Part shown: piece by piece, positions 16,719-25,871 of the stretch
Numbering within the stretch: position 1 is the first letter of the stretch
How the letters are laid out: each line of letters starts with the position of its first letter
Source of the DNA: Xenorhabdus cabanillasii
Lineage (GTDB): Bacteria; Pseudomonadota; Gammaproteobacteria; Enterobacterales; Enterobacteriaceae
NCBI RefSeq assembly: GCF_003386665.1
Contig: NZ_QTUB01000001.1
Coordinates: 2,294,001 to 2,358,000 of the forward strand
DNA length: 64,000 bases
Reading direction: 5' to 3'
Position numbers and translations under genes: made by a program
The notes under the pieces: model-generated
Told to the model about the DNA's origin: nothing
Database searches by the model: none
The model's input: only the letters and a program-made list of their open reading frames with translations

Positions 16719-17726
16719 ATGGAATACTTTGATATAGAAAAGGTGTCAGAAAAAATCTTGCAAGAATTATTGCAATATCGACGTCGTTTTCCAACATCTG
16801 AACATACGATTGAATATGAGGAAAAGCATGTTGCTGAGGTTCAGTTACCACGTATTCGTGCATTTGTTGAACAAGGAAAAACGATTAAATGCATCCTGCC
16901 TGCGTTTCCGACAAAATCACCAAATCCCCGCAAGGTGTTGGGAACTATGCCTGATATGGCAGAAAAATTATCACTGATTTTTTTGAATTCTTTATGTCAA
17001 CGTATTCAGCTTTATTACCCTCCTGGAGCGCATATTGTTATTTGCTCCGATGGGCATGTATTTAGTGATCTGATACGGGTCAATGATGAAACTGTTACCC
17101 ATTACCAATTGGAAATTGAGAAACTGTTACATGAATTGGGAGCGACTAACCTCTCGGTATTTAATCTCGGCAATGTTGAGTCATTAACTCAATATACCAA
17201 CAATTACGATCAGCTACGTGAATTGCTGGTCAGTAACTATGCTGATTCCACCGAGGAGATTAAAGCTACTTTGAAAGAAAGCGGAGAGGGTATTCAGTTG
17301 TATCGGGCGATTACGCGTTTTCTTTATGAAGATAGCTTATTACCTGAATATACCGGTTCTAAAAATGCTTTGCAGAAAGATGCCCGCCAACGTTCTGTTG
17401 GAGTGATCCAACGTAGCTGGGCTTGGGGAAATCTGCTGGCAGAGCAATTCCCTGAAGCTATCCGTCTTTCTATCCATCCCCAACCTATAGACAACATTAA
17501 GATCGGTATTCATATGATGCCTACCCGAGATGACTGGTTGACACCGTGGCATGGTGTAGCGGCCAATATCAATGGCCAATTTGTGCTGATGAAAAGTGAT
17601 GAAGTGAAAAAAATGCAGGGCAAATTGGTCGAAATCCGTGGTATTCCCAGCCATTACATGATCGAAGGTTTATCTAAGATAAATCAACAGGATGTATCTC
17701 TGGTGACTGCATCACAGAATGAGTAA
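16719..17726 (+). CDS. isnA: Isocyanide synthase (rhabduscin pathway)
   Basis: A 335-residue member of the PvcA/IsnA isonitrile synthase family, which converts the tyrosine amine to an isonitrile using a carbon from ribulose 5-phosphate. Diagnostic stretches include ILPAFPTKSPNPRKVLG near residue 65, VICSDGHVFSDLIRV, LPEYTG near residue 208, RLSIHPQP and TPWHGVA. It is followed after 57 bases by the oxygenase isnB and then by a glycosyltransferase. This gene order is the reason for naming the rhabduscin pathway rather than paerucumarin. The cytoplasmic product is made into a cell-surface phenoloxidase inhibitor. Confidence 0.93.
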   Translation: MEYFDIEKVSEKILQELLQYRRRFPTSEHTIEYEEKHVAEVQLPRIRAFVEQGKTIKCILPAFPTKSPNPRKVLGTMPDMAEKLSLIFLNSLCQRIQLYYPPGAHIVICSDGHVFSDLIRVNDETVTHYQLEIEKLLHELGATNLSVFNLGNVESLTQYTNNYDQLRELLVSNYADSTEEIKATLKESGEGIQLYRAITRFLYEDSLLPEYTGSKNALQKDARQRSVGVIQRSWAWGNLLAEQFPEAIRLSIHPQPIDNIKIGIHMMPTRDDWLTPWHGVAANINGQFVLMKSDEVKKMQGKLVEIRGIPSHYMIEGLSKINQQDVSLVTASQNE

Positions 17727-17783
17727 ACCGCTTAGGAAGACTCCTATCCCCCACCGTTATAATGCACTTTGAGAGAAAGCAAT

Positions 17784-18671
17784 ATGTATACAGACAAACT
17801 CGATTGTCATATTGAACTGATTACCCCTTTTGGTGTGATGATTACACCAAATTGGCCTGATCAAGATGTGGCCACGCTACCTGTTGATACCTTACGTGAG
17901 TTAGCTCGTACTCATTTACTGGTTATATTACGCGGTTTTTCTTCCGGTTTTACAGATCCAGAAAGGTTAACTGAATACTCTCGCCGTTGGGGAGAAATCA
18001 TGATGTGGCCTTTTGGTACTGTACTGGATGTGATGGAACATCAGGATCCTTCTGACCATGTATTGGACAGTACCGAAATACCACTGCATTGGGATGGGAT
18101 GTATAGAGAAACTATTCCGGAATTTCAGATATTCCACTGCGTTTCAGCACCAGAAGCAACTCAGGGCGGCCGAACCACATTTGTTAATACTGAACAGCTG
18201 ATCCTTGATGCCAGTGAAGATGAACGTCATAGCTGGAAAAATACCATAATAACTTACCGTACAAGCCGGGTAACACATTATGGCGGTGAAGTAGTTTCTC
18301 CACTGGTTTGCCTTCATCCTGATGGTGAGAAATGGGTAATGCGTTATAACGAACCGATGGCGGTTAACAGTGAAAAATATTCTGATCATCACGCAGTGGA
18401 ATTTGCCGGTTTTTCATCAGAGCAACAGAAGGTTTTGGAAAAAGAGTTGAAGAGCAGGCTTTATGAGCCGCGCTATTTCTTTGCTCATCAGTGGCAAACG
18501 GGTGATATTGCTATTAGTGATAACTTTACTTTACTGCATGGCAGGGAATCTTTTGTTACCCGTTCATCCCGCCATCTCCAAAGAGTACATATTCATGGAA
18601 CACCAATATGTAATAACACCAGCTTTAAGACTATTTCCACCCTGCATTCAGCTACTGAAGCAGTAGATTAG
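17784..18671 (+). CDS. isnB: Fe(II)/2-oxoglutarate oxygenase forming the vinyl isonitrile
   Basis: A 295-residue TauD/PvcB-like oxygenase that oxidatively decarboxylates the isonitrile amino acid to the vinyl isonitrile. The metal ligands are visible as H102-x-D104 (IPLHWDGMY) and H252 ([10 protein letters not shown]). The 2-oxoglutarate arginine lies in the following [11 protein letters not shown] stretch. ATG 17784 is chosen because GAGAGAAA lies just before it; a TTG at 17769 would add five residues. It sits between isnA and the glycosyltransferase in one transcriptional direction with short gaps. Confidence 0.93.
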   Translation: MYTDKLDCHIELITPFGVMITPNWPDQDVATLPVDTLRELARTHLLVILRGFSSGFTDPERLTEYSRRWGEIMMWPFGTVLDVMEHQDPSDHVLDSTEIPLHWDGMYRETIPEFQIFHCVSAPEATQGGRTTFVNTEQLILDASEDERHSWKNTIITYRTSRVTHYGGEVVSPLVCLHPDGEKWVMRYNEPMAVNSEKYSDHHAVEFAGFSSEQQKVLEKELKSRLYEPRYFFAHQWQTGDIAISDNFTLLHGRESFVTRSSRHLQRVHIHGTPICNNTSFKTISTLHSATEAVD

Positions 18672-18689
18672 TTGACGGAGATTTGATTT

Positions 18690-19970
18690 ATGGCACGTAT
18701 TGTTTTAGCAGCAATTGCAACTCCAGGGCATGTTTTTCCGATTTGTTCCATTGCCAGACATTTAATAGAACAGGGACATGATGTAACAATATTCAGTGGT
18801 TCTCTTTTTCGGCAGCAGTCGGAAGCGCTGGGGGCGAGTTTTGTTGCTTTTGATTCGAGGGTGGATGTTGATTACCGTTATTTGGAAAAAAATTTCCCTG
18901 AACGGGGGCAGCATCCGCCGGGAAATGCCCAGACGTCGTTTGCCCTTAAGCAATTTTTTGCGGGGCCGATCCCGGTGCTGTACCCTCAATTGCAACAACT
19001 GGTTGCAGATACTGATTTGCTGATTGTTGACAATACGTTCTATGCTGTATTGCCCTTATTGCAGAAACCTGCTCATGAACGCATTCCTGTCATGGTGATT
19101 GGGGTAAGTCCACTGTTATTGTCATCTCGGGATGCCATATTCTGGGGGGCACGTATACCGCCAGAATTGCTTCCTGCTGATTTAAAACGTGAGCAGCTGG
19201 TGGATGATGAAACACAAGAGCTGATTGCGCAGGTACGGGAAGCCTTTGATACAGCTTTGGCAGCAGTGAATGCTCCTTCACTGACACAGGATCACAATGA
19301 TGTCATTTTGAAACAATCTGATCGTTTCCTGCAATTGGCAACTCAGTCGTTTGAATTTCCACGTGATGATCTGCCGGAAACAGTGGATTTTATTGGTGCA
19401 CTGAAAGTTGATGTACAGGATGATAAAAAAGAGCTGGAATGGCCTGATGAAAGTTTACCTCTCATACTGGTTACTCAAGGTACATTGGCGAATGTCGATT
19501 TCAATCAGTTAATGATACCGGCTTTGCGCGCATTAGCGAATTTACCAGTACGCGTTTTGGCTGTCACCGCAGGAAGACCGGCTGAAATGTTGGGAGAATC
19601 AATACCGGATAATGCCAGAGTGGTGGAATATCTTAACTTTGAGTATTGGCTTCCTCGTTCAGCGATTTTTATCACTAATGGTGGATATGGTTCTCTCAAT
19701 GCAGCAATTCGTCATGGTGTACCTATGGTTGTGGCTGGTACGGGAGATGGTAAGCTGGAAGCGGTTGCCCGTGTTATTTGGGCACGCTGTGGTATCAGCC
19801 TGAATACAGATACACCGAGTGAACAACAGCTCTGTCAGGCAGTCACACGGATACTTTCTTCTCCTGAATGGCATCAGCAGGCGCAGAAACTTAAGGCAGA
19901 TTATGCTGCTCATAACGCTTTGGAATCTATTACATTCCATGTTAATGAATTGCTTGCACAGTCGGTTTAA
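18690..19970 (+). CDS. UDP-glycosyltransferase of the rhabduscin cluster
   Basis: A 426-residue GT1/MGT-type glycosyltransferase. The N-terminal Rossmann half starts ARIVLAAIATPGHVFPICSI. The C-terminal half has the sugar-nucleotide motif FITNGGYGSLNAAIRHGVPM followed by a GTGDGKLEAVARV segment. In the established rhabduscin route a dedicated transferase adds an acetamido-deoxy sugar to the isonitrile. GGAG lies 10 bases before ATG 18690, 18 bases after isnB, so the three genes probably form one operon. In Photorhabdus the transferase is remembered as unlinked from isnAB, so adjacency favours Xenorhabdus. Confidence 0.9.
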   Translation: MARIVLAAIATPGHVFPICSIARHLIEQGHDVTIFSGSLFRQQSEALGASFVAFDSRVDVDYRYLEKNFPERGQHPPGNAQTSFALKQFFAGPIPVLYPQLQQLVADTDLLIVDNTFYAVLPLLQKPAHERIPVMVIGVSPLLLSSRDAIFWGARIPPELLPADLKREQLVDDETQELIAQVREAFDTALAAVNAPSLTQDHNDVILKQSDRFLQLATQSFEFPRDDLPETVDFIGALKVDVQDDKKELEWPDESLPLILVTQGTLANVDFNQLMIPALRALANLPVRVLAVTAGRPAEMLGESIPDNARVVEYLNFEYWLPRSAIFITNGGYGSLNAAIRHGVPMVVAGTGDGKLEAVARVIWARCGISLNTDTPSEQQLCQAVTRILSSPEWHQQAQKLKADYAAHNALESITFHVNELLAQSV

Positions 19971-19994
19971 GTAGCGATAGGGGTTATGGTTCAG

Positions 19995-20029
19995 TTTCAA
20001 GTTGCAGACAACAAATCTGCAACTTGAAA
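19995..20029. terminator. 14-bp stem hairpin between the glycosyltransferase gene and yceI
   Basis: TTTCAAGTTGCAGA pairs perfectly with TCTGCAACTTGAAA across a 7-base loop. The arms match the ends of the Xenorhabdus/Photorhabdus intergenic repeat (TTTCAAGTTG), so it may be a collapsed repeat copy serving as terminator for the two converging transcripts. T-runs are weak. Confidence 0.55.
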
Positions 20030-20064
20030 AATGAAAAGGACGGGGAAAATGATTTTGAAAAGTA

Positions 20065-20646
20065 TCAGGCTTTTTCTCGAATACCTTCCAGCGAAATATT
20101 CAGTTCAACTTCCTGAGATTTGGGCCCTAAATCAGTTTTAATATTAAAATCTTTCAATTTAAGTTTCCCGTTAGCTTCAAAGCCTGCACGATACCCTCCC
20201 CACGGATCTTTACCTTCGCCCATTAGTCTCGCTTGCAGCGTTACCGGTTTAGTCACACCATTCAATGTCAGGTTACCGGTAATTTTGTAGTGCTCTCCCT
20301 CTTTCTCCACCTTGGTTGAAGTAAATTTGGCTTCTGGATATTTTGTGGTATTTAAAAAATCGGCGCTGCGTAAGTGCTTATCGCGTTCAGCGTGATTTGT
20401 TTCTACGCTATCCGTTTTAATAACGACACTGACCTTATCAGTTGTTGGATTGTTTGCATCGAAAGTAAAATTACCATCAAATTTTTTAAAGCTACCGTAA
20501 AGCCAGCTCATACCTAAATGTTGGATACGAAACTCGATAAAAGCGTGTTGGCCGGCAGTATCAATTTTATAGTTGGCAGCGATTGCTGAGCCTGCACTCA
20601 TAAATAAAGCACCTGCTGTCAGGCCGATTAGCGTCTTTTTCAACAT
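20065..20646 (-). CDS. yceI: YceI family periplasmic protein
   Basis: A 193-residue YceI lipocalin-like protein that binds isoprenoid or fatty-acid-like ligands in the periplasm. The signal peptide is [20 protein letters not shown] with cleavage near AIAA. The mature part has [20 protein letters not shown] and the conserved [12 protein letters not shown] strand. ATG 20646 is preferred over the 14-residue upstream extension because GGAG lies just before it and the signal peptide starts there. It follows the cytochrome b561 gene by 16 bases, as in the yceJ-yceI pair of E. coli. Confidence 0.92.
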   Translation of the reverse strand: MLKKTLIGLTAGALFMSAGSAIAANYKIDTAGQHAFIEFRIQHLGMSWLYGSFKKFDGNFTFDANNPTTDKVSVVIKTDSVETNHAERDKHLRSADFLNTTKYPEAKFTSTKVEKEGEHYKITGNLTLNGVTKPVTLQARLMGEGKDPWGGYRAGFEANGKLKLKDFNIKTDLGPKSQEVELNISLEGIREKA

Positions 20647-20662
20647 AATGATTCTCCATAAT

Positions 20663-21223
20663 TTATTTTGAGTCGGGTGGAAACCCAAACATTCTTTTTA
20701 GCGTACTATCACGGTCAATAAAGTGATGCTTCAGAGCTGCAAGCCCATGTAATAGTGAAAGCACAACGACCAGCCAGGCAAGATAGAGGTGGATAATACC
20801 GGCTGTATCTGCTTGTACTCCTTGTCTTGCCAGTGTGGCGGGGATATCAAACCATCCAAAGACACTGATAGGTTGCCCATCAGCTGTGGAGATAAAATAA
20901 CCGCTGAATAAAATGCCAAACAGGGCGATATAAAGGGTGAACTGAACCAATTTTGAACTGATCCGCGTCAGTTGGCTGTAACTACTCAGGGGTTTTGGCG
21001 GAGGAGAAATAAATCGCCATATAACGCGAATGACCATAATAATAAAGATTAAAAAACCGATGCTTTTATGAAGAGTGGGAGCTTGGTGATACCAGGTATC
21101 GTAATAACTTAATGTACCCATCCATAAACCTAATGCGAACATTCCGTAAACAGCAAGTGCAATTAACCAGTGGATCAAAACAGAGATATGACCAAATTGC
21201 CTGGAAGTGTTTTTTAGCAACAT
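20663..21223 (-). CDS. yceJ: Cytochrome b561 (YceJ-type)
   Basis: A 186-residue inner membrane dihaem cytochrome b561. Four hydrophobic helices carry haem-ligand histidines: [34 protein letters not shown] and [12 protein letters not shown]. It starts the two-gene yceJI unit. It probably shuttles electrons between quinone and a periplasmic partner; the link to YceI is by conserved neighbourhood. Confidence 0.9.
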   Translation of the reverse strand: MLLKNTSRQFGHISVLIHWLIALAVYGMFALGLWMGTLSYYDTWYHQAPTLHKSIGFLIFIIMVIRVIWRFISPPPKPLSSYSQLTRISSKLVQFTLYIALFGILFSGYFISTADGQPISVFGWFDIPATLARQGVQADTAGIIHLYLAWLVVVLSLLHGLAALKHHFIDRDSTLKRMFGFPPDSK

Positions 21224-21726
21224 ATCGTTTCCTTATTTTTGATCACTTACAAAATACAATCTTCTAACATAGATAGTAAACAGAAATGAAAAAAAATTAA
21301 CATTATAATAGATGAAAGCTTAGTATTATTTTTGTGAATCTTCGACAAATAATTTGTTTAAGAATATCAAAATTTATCAATAATAAAGTTAGCTGGTGTA
21401 TTTTTAATAGAATAACAAACAAATGGAATATTTATATTCCTATTTGGTATATATAAAAAACAAATTAATTTAATTAAAGATGGGGTGAAAAATTATTTTT
21501 CACTTTAGAGATGTAGTTAAATAACTAAAGATTTGATAAAGATATCACTCTTGTAATTATTTAATTTGTAAAAATAAATAAAGTTAAATTATATATTTAT
21601 TTACTCATATGGTTAGAAATTGTAATGTGCCATGTGCAATATTTCATCACCATACTCAGGATATTTCTAATTTCAGCCAACAAAACGGTAAATTGAAATA
21701 TGAAGGGGCTAACAGAGAGAAATAAA
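21224..21726. other. AT-rich intergenic region
   Basis: About 500 bases between divergent yceJ and the glutathione transferase gene. No gene, RNA or strong hairpin was recognised; it should contain both promoters. Confidence 0.4.
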
Positions 21727-22356
21727 ATGTATACATTATGGATAGCGAATAAAAACTACTCTTCCTGGTCACTACGTCCGTGGATTTTACTCAAAGCTCT
21801 GAATATTCCTTTCAATGAGCAGTTGAGTTACTTTGAGGATGGCAAAAGTAGTCATGAGAAATTCAAGGCCTTCTCGCCTTCTGGTCTTGTACCTTGTTTA
21901 GTGGATGGTGATATTACAGTTTGGGATTCATTGTCTATTGTTGAATATATTGCCGAGGATCATACACCGGTATGGCCAAAAGATCGTATTGCCAGGGCAT
22001 GGGCAAGGAGTGCTGCGGCAGAAATGCACTCTGGTTTTACGACATTGCGCCAGATGTGCGCAATGGATTGTACAAATATACTCAAATTAGAAAAAATAAC
22101 GTCTGAATTACAGCATGATCTTGATCGTCTTGATGCACTCTGGACTGAAGGGTTAACCAAGTTTGGTGGTAAATGGCTGGCGGGAGATTCGTTTACAGCA
22201 GTAGATGCCTTTTTTGCTCCGGTGGTTTTCCGTGCCCGGACTTACGGGTTAACATTTTCTTCTGCCAGTCAGGCATGGATTGATCGCATGCTTAATCATC
22301 CGTTGATGATAGAGTGGGCAGAAGCAGCAGCAAAAGAGTCTGCAATAGCACATTAA
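21727..22356 (+). CDS. Glutathione S-transferase family protein
   Basis: A 209-residue GST. The N-terminal thioredoxin fold holds NKNYSSWSLRPWILLKAL (catalytic serine/tyrosine region), GLVPCLVDGDITVWDSLSIVEYI (cis-proline and glutathione-binding segment), and the all-helical C-terminal domain ends with AGDSFTAVDAFFAPV. ATG 21727 has AGAGAG upstream; the ATG nine codons earlier overlaps it. It is YfcF/maleylacetoacetate isomerase-like in pattern, but no pathway partner is adjacent, so a general detoxification role is the safest call. Confidence 0.88.
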   Translation: MYTLWIANKNYSSWSLRPWILLKALNIPFNEQLSYFEDGKSSHEKFKAFSPSGLVPCLVDGDITVWDSLSIVEYIAEDHTPVWPKDRIARAWARSAAAEMHSGFTTLRQMCAMDCTNILKLEKITSELQHDLDRLDALWTEGLTKFGGKWLAGDSFTAVDAFFAPVVFRARTYGLTFSSASQAWIDRMLNHPLMIEWAEAAAKESAIAH

Positions 22357-22452
22357 TTACAATTGGTTCATCTTTTGGCCAGTGGCAAAATTTTTGACCA
22401 GGGTAAGTAATATACGTGCTCTGGTTCAAAACATGATGCTAATCAAAAAGGC

Positions 22453-22481
22453 AAAAAAAAGCTCCGCATTGGCACGGAGCT
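22453..22481 (-). terminator. Leftward rho-independent terminator, possibly of a small RNA
   Basis: On the minus strand AGCTCCG pairs with CGGAGCT around an 8-base loop and is followed by eight T residues. It lies 190 bases beyond the stop of the leftward glycosyltransferase gene. It could end that mRNA, or a separate small RNA encoded at about 22460-22650. Confidence 0.65.
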
Positions 22482-22669
22482 GGAATGGGTAAAAGTAGCT
22501 GGGAAAATGTAGTACAAAAGCATAGTAATACTGTTCTGCTAAACATCGATTAAACAAAAGATAAAATGAGATGAACAGCGACAACATCAGTTATGGTTGG
22601 ATTGTAACCCTCTTTTTTTATTCATTTTTATCGTTAAAGTTTCAAATAACCTATTCTGATTGATTTGCT

Positions 22670-23617
22670 CTAACGTGATATTAATTTGTGAAAGTAAAAC
22701 TTAATGCATCGAGAAGTTTTTTTGGAATTTTGATTGTTATTATAAACTTCTTGTATTAAACGAAACCATTTTTGGGCAGTAGATTCTCGGTTATATTCTT
22801 CAAATCTTTTTTTTCCATTTGATATCATCGATAAATATAAATTTGACTGATTTCTCAATTTATCCACTGCATCTATAAATTCTTCAGGAGTTTTTGCTAT
22901 TAAATAATCTAACTCACTTAGCCTTATTGCTCTCATTGAGGGTTCATCATCGCAAATTACAGGGCAACCTGCATTCCATGCATTGATGAGCTTACTGGCT
23001 GGTTTTCTTATGATATTTGCATGATCGCGCCTAAAACTTACAGCAATATCTATATTGCTATAATTAGTCCAATCTTTGATCGATTTTATAAAATTAATTT
23101 CTCTTGAATTTAACTCTTTTTCTAATTTTCTATCTGAAAAAAAATCGGGTAATGCATCTTGATGCCCAAAAAAACCAATGGTTTTTATTTCGCTATTATT
23201 TTTTGCTCTTGGTTTTAATTCTGGTTGGGGCCAATGAGGGATGAAAATTTTTCCATTCTTAGCCTGTAGAGGATTTTGTACAATCACATAATCAGCACCG
23301 TGAACTGATGGGCGATCAGCCTGGCAAACGATAGTATTTCCTCTCCACGGTTTAGTCTTAGAGCTAAAGTTATCATAGTGTAATATATTAATGGCATTAT
23401 CTTGGGCTTTATTGGTTAATCTAATGTCCAGACAATCTCCATAATAATAATTAAGGTTAATTAAAGTTTGCGTGACCCAACAAGACTTTCCTTTACGATA
23501 GTATCTTTCAGATAGGCTGTCGAGATCTGTTTTTCTATTTATTATATATTGAAAATCGTAAGCATATTCCTCTATGAAATTTTTATCTAAAATGCCATTG
23601 ATAATGATTTTTCTCAT
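22670..23617 (-). CDS. Putative glycosyltransferase, orphan
   Basis: A 315-residue AT-rich protein. The second half resembles the GT-B C-terminal domain: KTIGFFGHQDALPDFF, then FRRDHANIIRKPASKLINAWNAG and PVICDDEPSMRAIRLS, a donor-binding pattern of group-1 transferases. A basic tail (SKKTSRCIKFYFHKLISR) could touch the membrane. It has no sugar or LPS neighbours, and its base composition is lower in GC than the flanking metabolic genes, suggesting acquisition. Substrate unknown. Confidence 0.6.
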   Translation of the reverse strand: MRKIIINGILDKNFIEEYAYDFQYIINRKTDLDSLSERYYRKGKSCWVTQTLINLNYYYGDCLDIRLTNKAQDNAINILHYDNFSSKTKPWRGNTIVCQADRPSVHGADYVIVQNPLQAKNGKIFIPHWPQPELKPRAKNNSEIKTIGFFGHQDALPDFFSDRKLEKELNSREINFIKSIKDWTNYSNIDIAVSFRRDHANIIRKPASKLINAWNAGCPVICDDEPSMRAIRLSELDYLIAKTPEEFIDAVDKLRNQSNLYLSMISNGKKRFEEYNRESTAQKWFRLIQEVYNNNQNSKKTSRCIKFYFHKLISR

Positions 23618-23906
23618 ACTATTCTACATCTTTAGTTTTAAAATTTATAAAATATATCATAATATATATGATATATTCAATGAATATCAATCTTTATGAA
23701 AGAGATAAATGAAAGTAGCTAACAAAGGAAGCGATTTTGAAGATGAAATGTATATTTCTTATAGTTAAATTTTATCTTTTTTTGTGGAGTTTTAAATCAG
23801 GAATTATCAGCCCTATTATTTGTGACAGAAAGGAGGTAAATATAACACTTCCTGCCACAAAATTAAGTTATTATTGGGATGAGCTTCACTTTTATTTAAT
23901 CTATTT

Positions 23907-25793
23907 TTAATGAGAAACCGCATCTCGTATTACGTCCAGTGAAGCAGGGTTTTCAATTAAAGCAATATCACTGGGTTCACGACCTTCACAAATGGCCTGC
24001 ATGGTGCGGCGTAACATTTTCCCTGAACGTGTTTTTGGCAATTGCGTGACAAAATAGATACGTGCCGGACGTCCAACACTGCCAATTTTTTTATCGACCA
24101 GACTCATCAGTGATTTTTCCAAAGTTGCAAAATGGTCGGCACTCTGAATTTCACGCCCTTCTTTGAGGATGACAAAGGAAACTGCGGCCTGGCCTTTTAC
24201 ATCATCTTTGATGCCGATAACTGCGACTTCAGCAACATCTTCATGGCTGGCGATACACTCTTCGATTTCCCGGGTTCCCAGACGATGTCCCGAAACATTA
24301 ATCACATCATCTGAACGCCCCAGAATAAAGTAGTAGCCATCACGATCACGGATCCCCCAATCGAAAGTAGAGTAAACTTGCTGATCAAAATGCTTCCAGT
24401 AAGTATTCACAAAACGGTTATTATCACCATAAATAGTTTGGATACATCCGGGAGGCAAAGGGCCTTTGATGACCAACAGGCCTTTTTCGTTGTCACCACA
24501 CTGCTGCCCGGTCAGTTCATTAATCAACCTGATGTTAAAACCATACATCGGGAATCCCGTACTGCCAAAACGACTTGGTCTGTCATCCAGTGCTCGTGCT
24601 ATCGTCATAATTGGCCAGCCCGTTTCTGTTTGCCAGTAATTGTCAATTACCGGTACGTTAATGGTTTCAGTAATCCAACGTGCAGTATGCTCATCAAGTG
24701 GTTCGCCTGCCAGATAGAGTGTTTCAAGAGAAGAGATATCGTATTGAGAAAGATTATTTGTAGGATATTTTTTCAGAACACGAATGGCCGTTGGTGCGGA
24801 AAACATTCTGTTGACCCGGTATTTTTCCACAATTTGCCACCAGATGCTGGCATCTGGCCGGATGGGCAAACCTTCATACATAATGGTTGCCATACCCGCG
24901 ATCAGCGGAGCGTACACAATATAGGAATGTCCTACGATCCAACCGATGTCTGATGTACAAAAGAATACACCGCCAGCTTTACCGCCAAAAATAATCTCCA
25001 TTGATGTTGCCAGCGCTACGGCATAACCGCCAACATCACGCTGTACACCTTTGGGGGTTCCTGTTGTCCCTGATGTATAGAGAACACAAGAAACTTCATT
25101 GGATTCCAGCCATGTTACCGGAACCTTTGCATCCAAATATGATTGCCGCAAGGTGGCAAAATCCACATCCCGGTTTCTGACCCAATTTATCTCAGCCAGG
25201 CCTCGGTTGACCATCAATACATGACGTGGTGTGTGTGCGGCCAATTCAATGGCTTCATCCAGTAATGGCTTGTAGGGAATAATTTTTCCTCCACGAGATC
25301 CAGCATCAGCAGAAACGACCAATACTGGCTCAGCATTATCTAAGCGGGTAGCGAGGCTATGGGCAGCAAAACCGCCAAAAACCACAGAGTGGATAGCACC
25401 GATACGGGCACAGGCAAGTAAGATAAATAAGGCTTCTGCCACCATCGGCATATATATGACAACACGATCGCCTTTTTTGACGCCGAGAGAAAGCATAACA
25501 GCGGCGGCCCGGTTAACTTCCTGATGTAACTCCTGGTAAGTGAAGACTTGTTCAGTATTCGTTTCTGTTGAAATCGCAATCAGCGCTTTAGCATCAGGTT
25601 GTCTTTCCAGCCAGCGATCTAAAGCGTTGTAACATAAATTGGTCTTTCCACCGCAAAACCAGCGGGCAAAAGGAGGATTACTGTGATCCAGAGTTTGTTC
25701 AAAAGGGTGTTGCCAATGAATTCTTGTGGCTTGTTCTGCCCAGAAAGCGTTGGGTTCATCAATCGAACGCTGGTAAAAATCTTGGAATGACAT
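23907..25793 (-). CDS. prpE: Propionyl-CoA synthetase
   Basis: A 628-residue AMP-forming acyl-CoA synthetase that activates propionate. It starts MSFQDFYQRSIDEPNAFWAE, the PrpE rather than Acs signature. Motifs: the P-loop YTSGTTGTPKGVQRDVGG, DNYWQTETGWP, and the C-terminal RTRSGK-like KTRSGKMLRR with the acylation-sensitive lysine. Last gene of prpBCDE, 78 bases after prpD. Confidence 0.95.
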   Translation of the reverse strand: MSFQDFYQRSIDEPNAFWAEQATRIHWQHPFEQTLDHSNPPFARWFCGGKTNLCYNALDRWLERQPDAKALIAISTETNTEQVFTYQELHQEVNRAAAVMLSLGVKKGDRVVIYMPMVAEALFILLACARIGAIHSVVFGGFAAHSLATRLDNAEPVLVVSADAGSRGGKIIPYKPLLDEAIELAAHTPRHVLMVNRGLAEINWVRNRDVDFATLRQSYLDAKVPVTWLESNEVSCVLYTSGTTGTPKGVQRDVGGYAVALATSMEIIFGGKAGGVFFCTSDIGWIVGHSYIVYAPLIAGMATIMYEGLPIRPDASIWWQIVEKYRVNRMFSAPTAIRVLKKYPTNNLSQYDISSLETLYLAGEPLDEHTARWITETINVPVIDNYWQTETGWPIMTIARALDDRPSRFGSTGFPMYGFNIRLINELTGQQCGDNEKGLLVIKGPLPPGCIQTIYGDNNRFVNTYWKHFDQQVYSTFDWGIRDRDGYYFILGRSDDVINVSGHRLGTREIEECIASHEDVAEVAVIGIKDDVKGQAAVSFVILKEGREIQSADHFATLEKSLMSLVDKKIGSVGRPARIYFVTQLPKTRSGKMLRRTMQAICEGREPSDIALIENPASLDVIRDAVSH

Positions 25794-25871
25794 AATTTCT
25801 CCTAACGCAATATTTTCCTGATGTAATGTAAGGATAGCAGTTCCTGAAATGAGAACCGCTGAACAGGAAGA

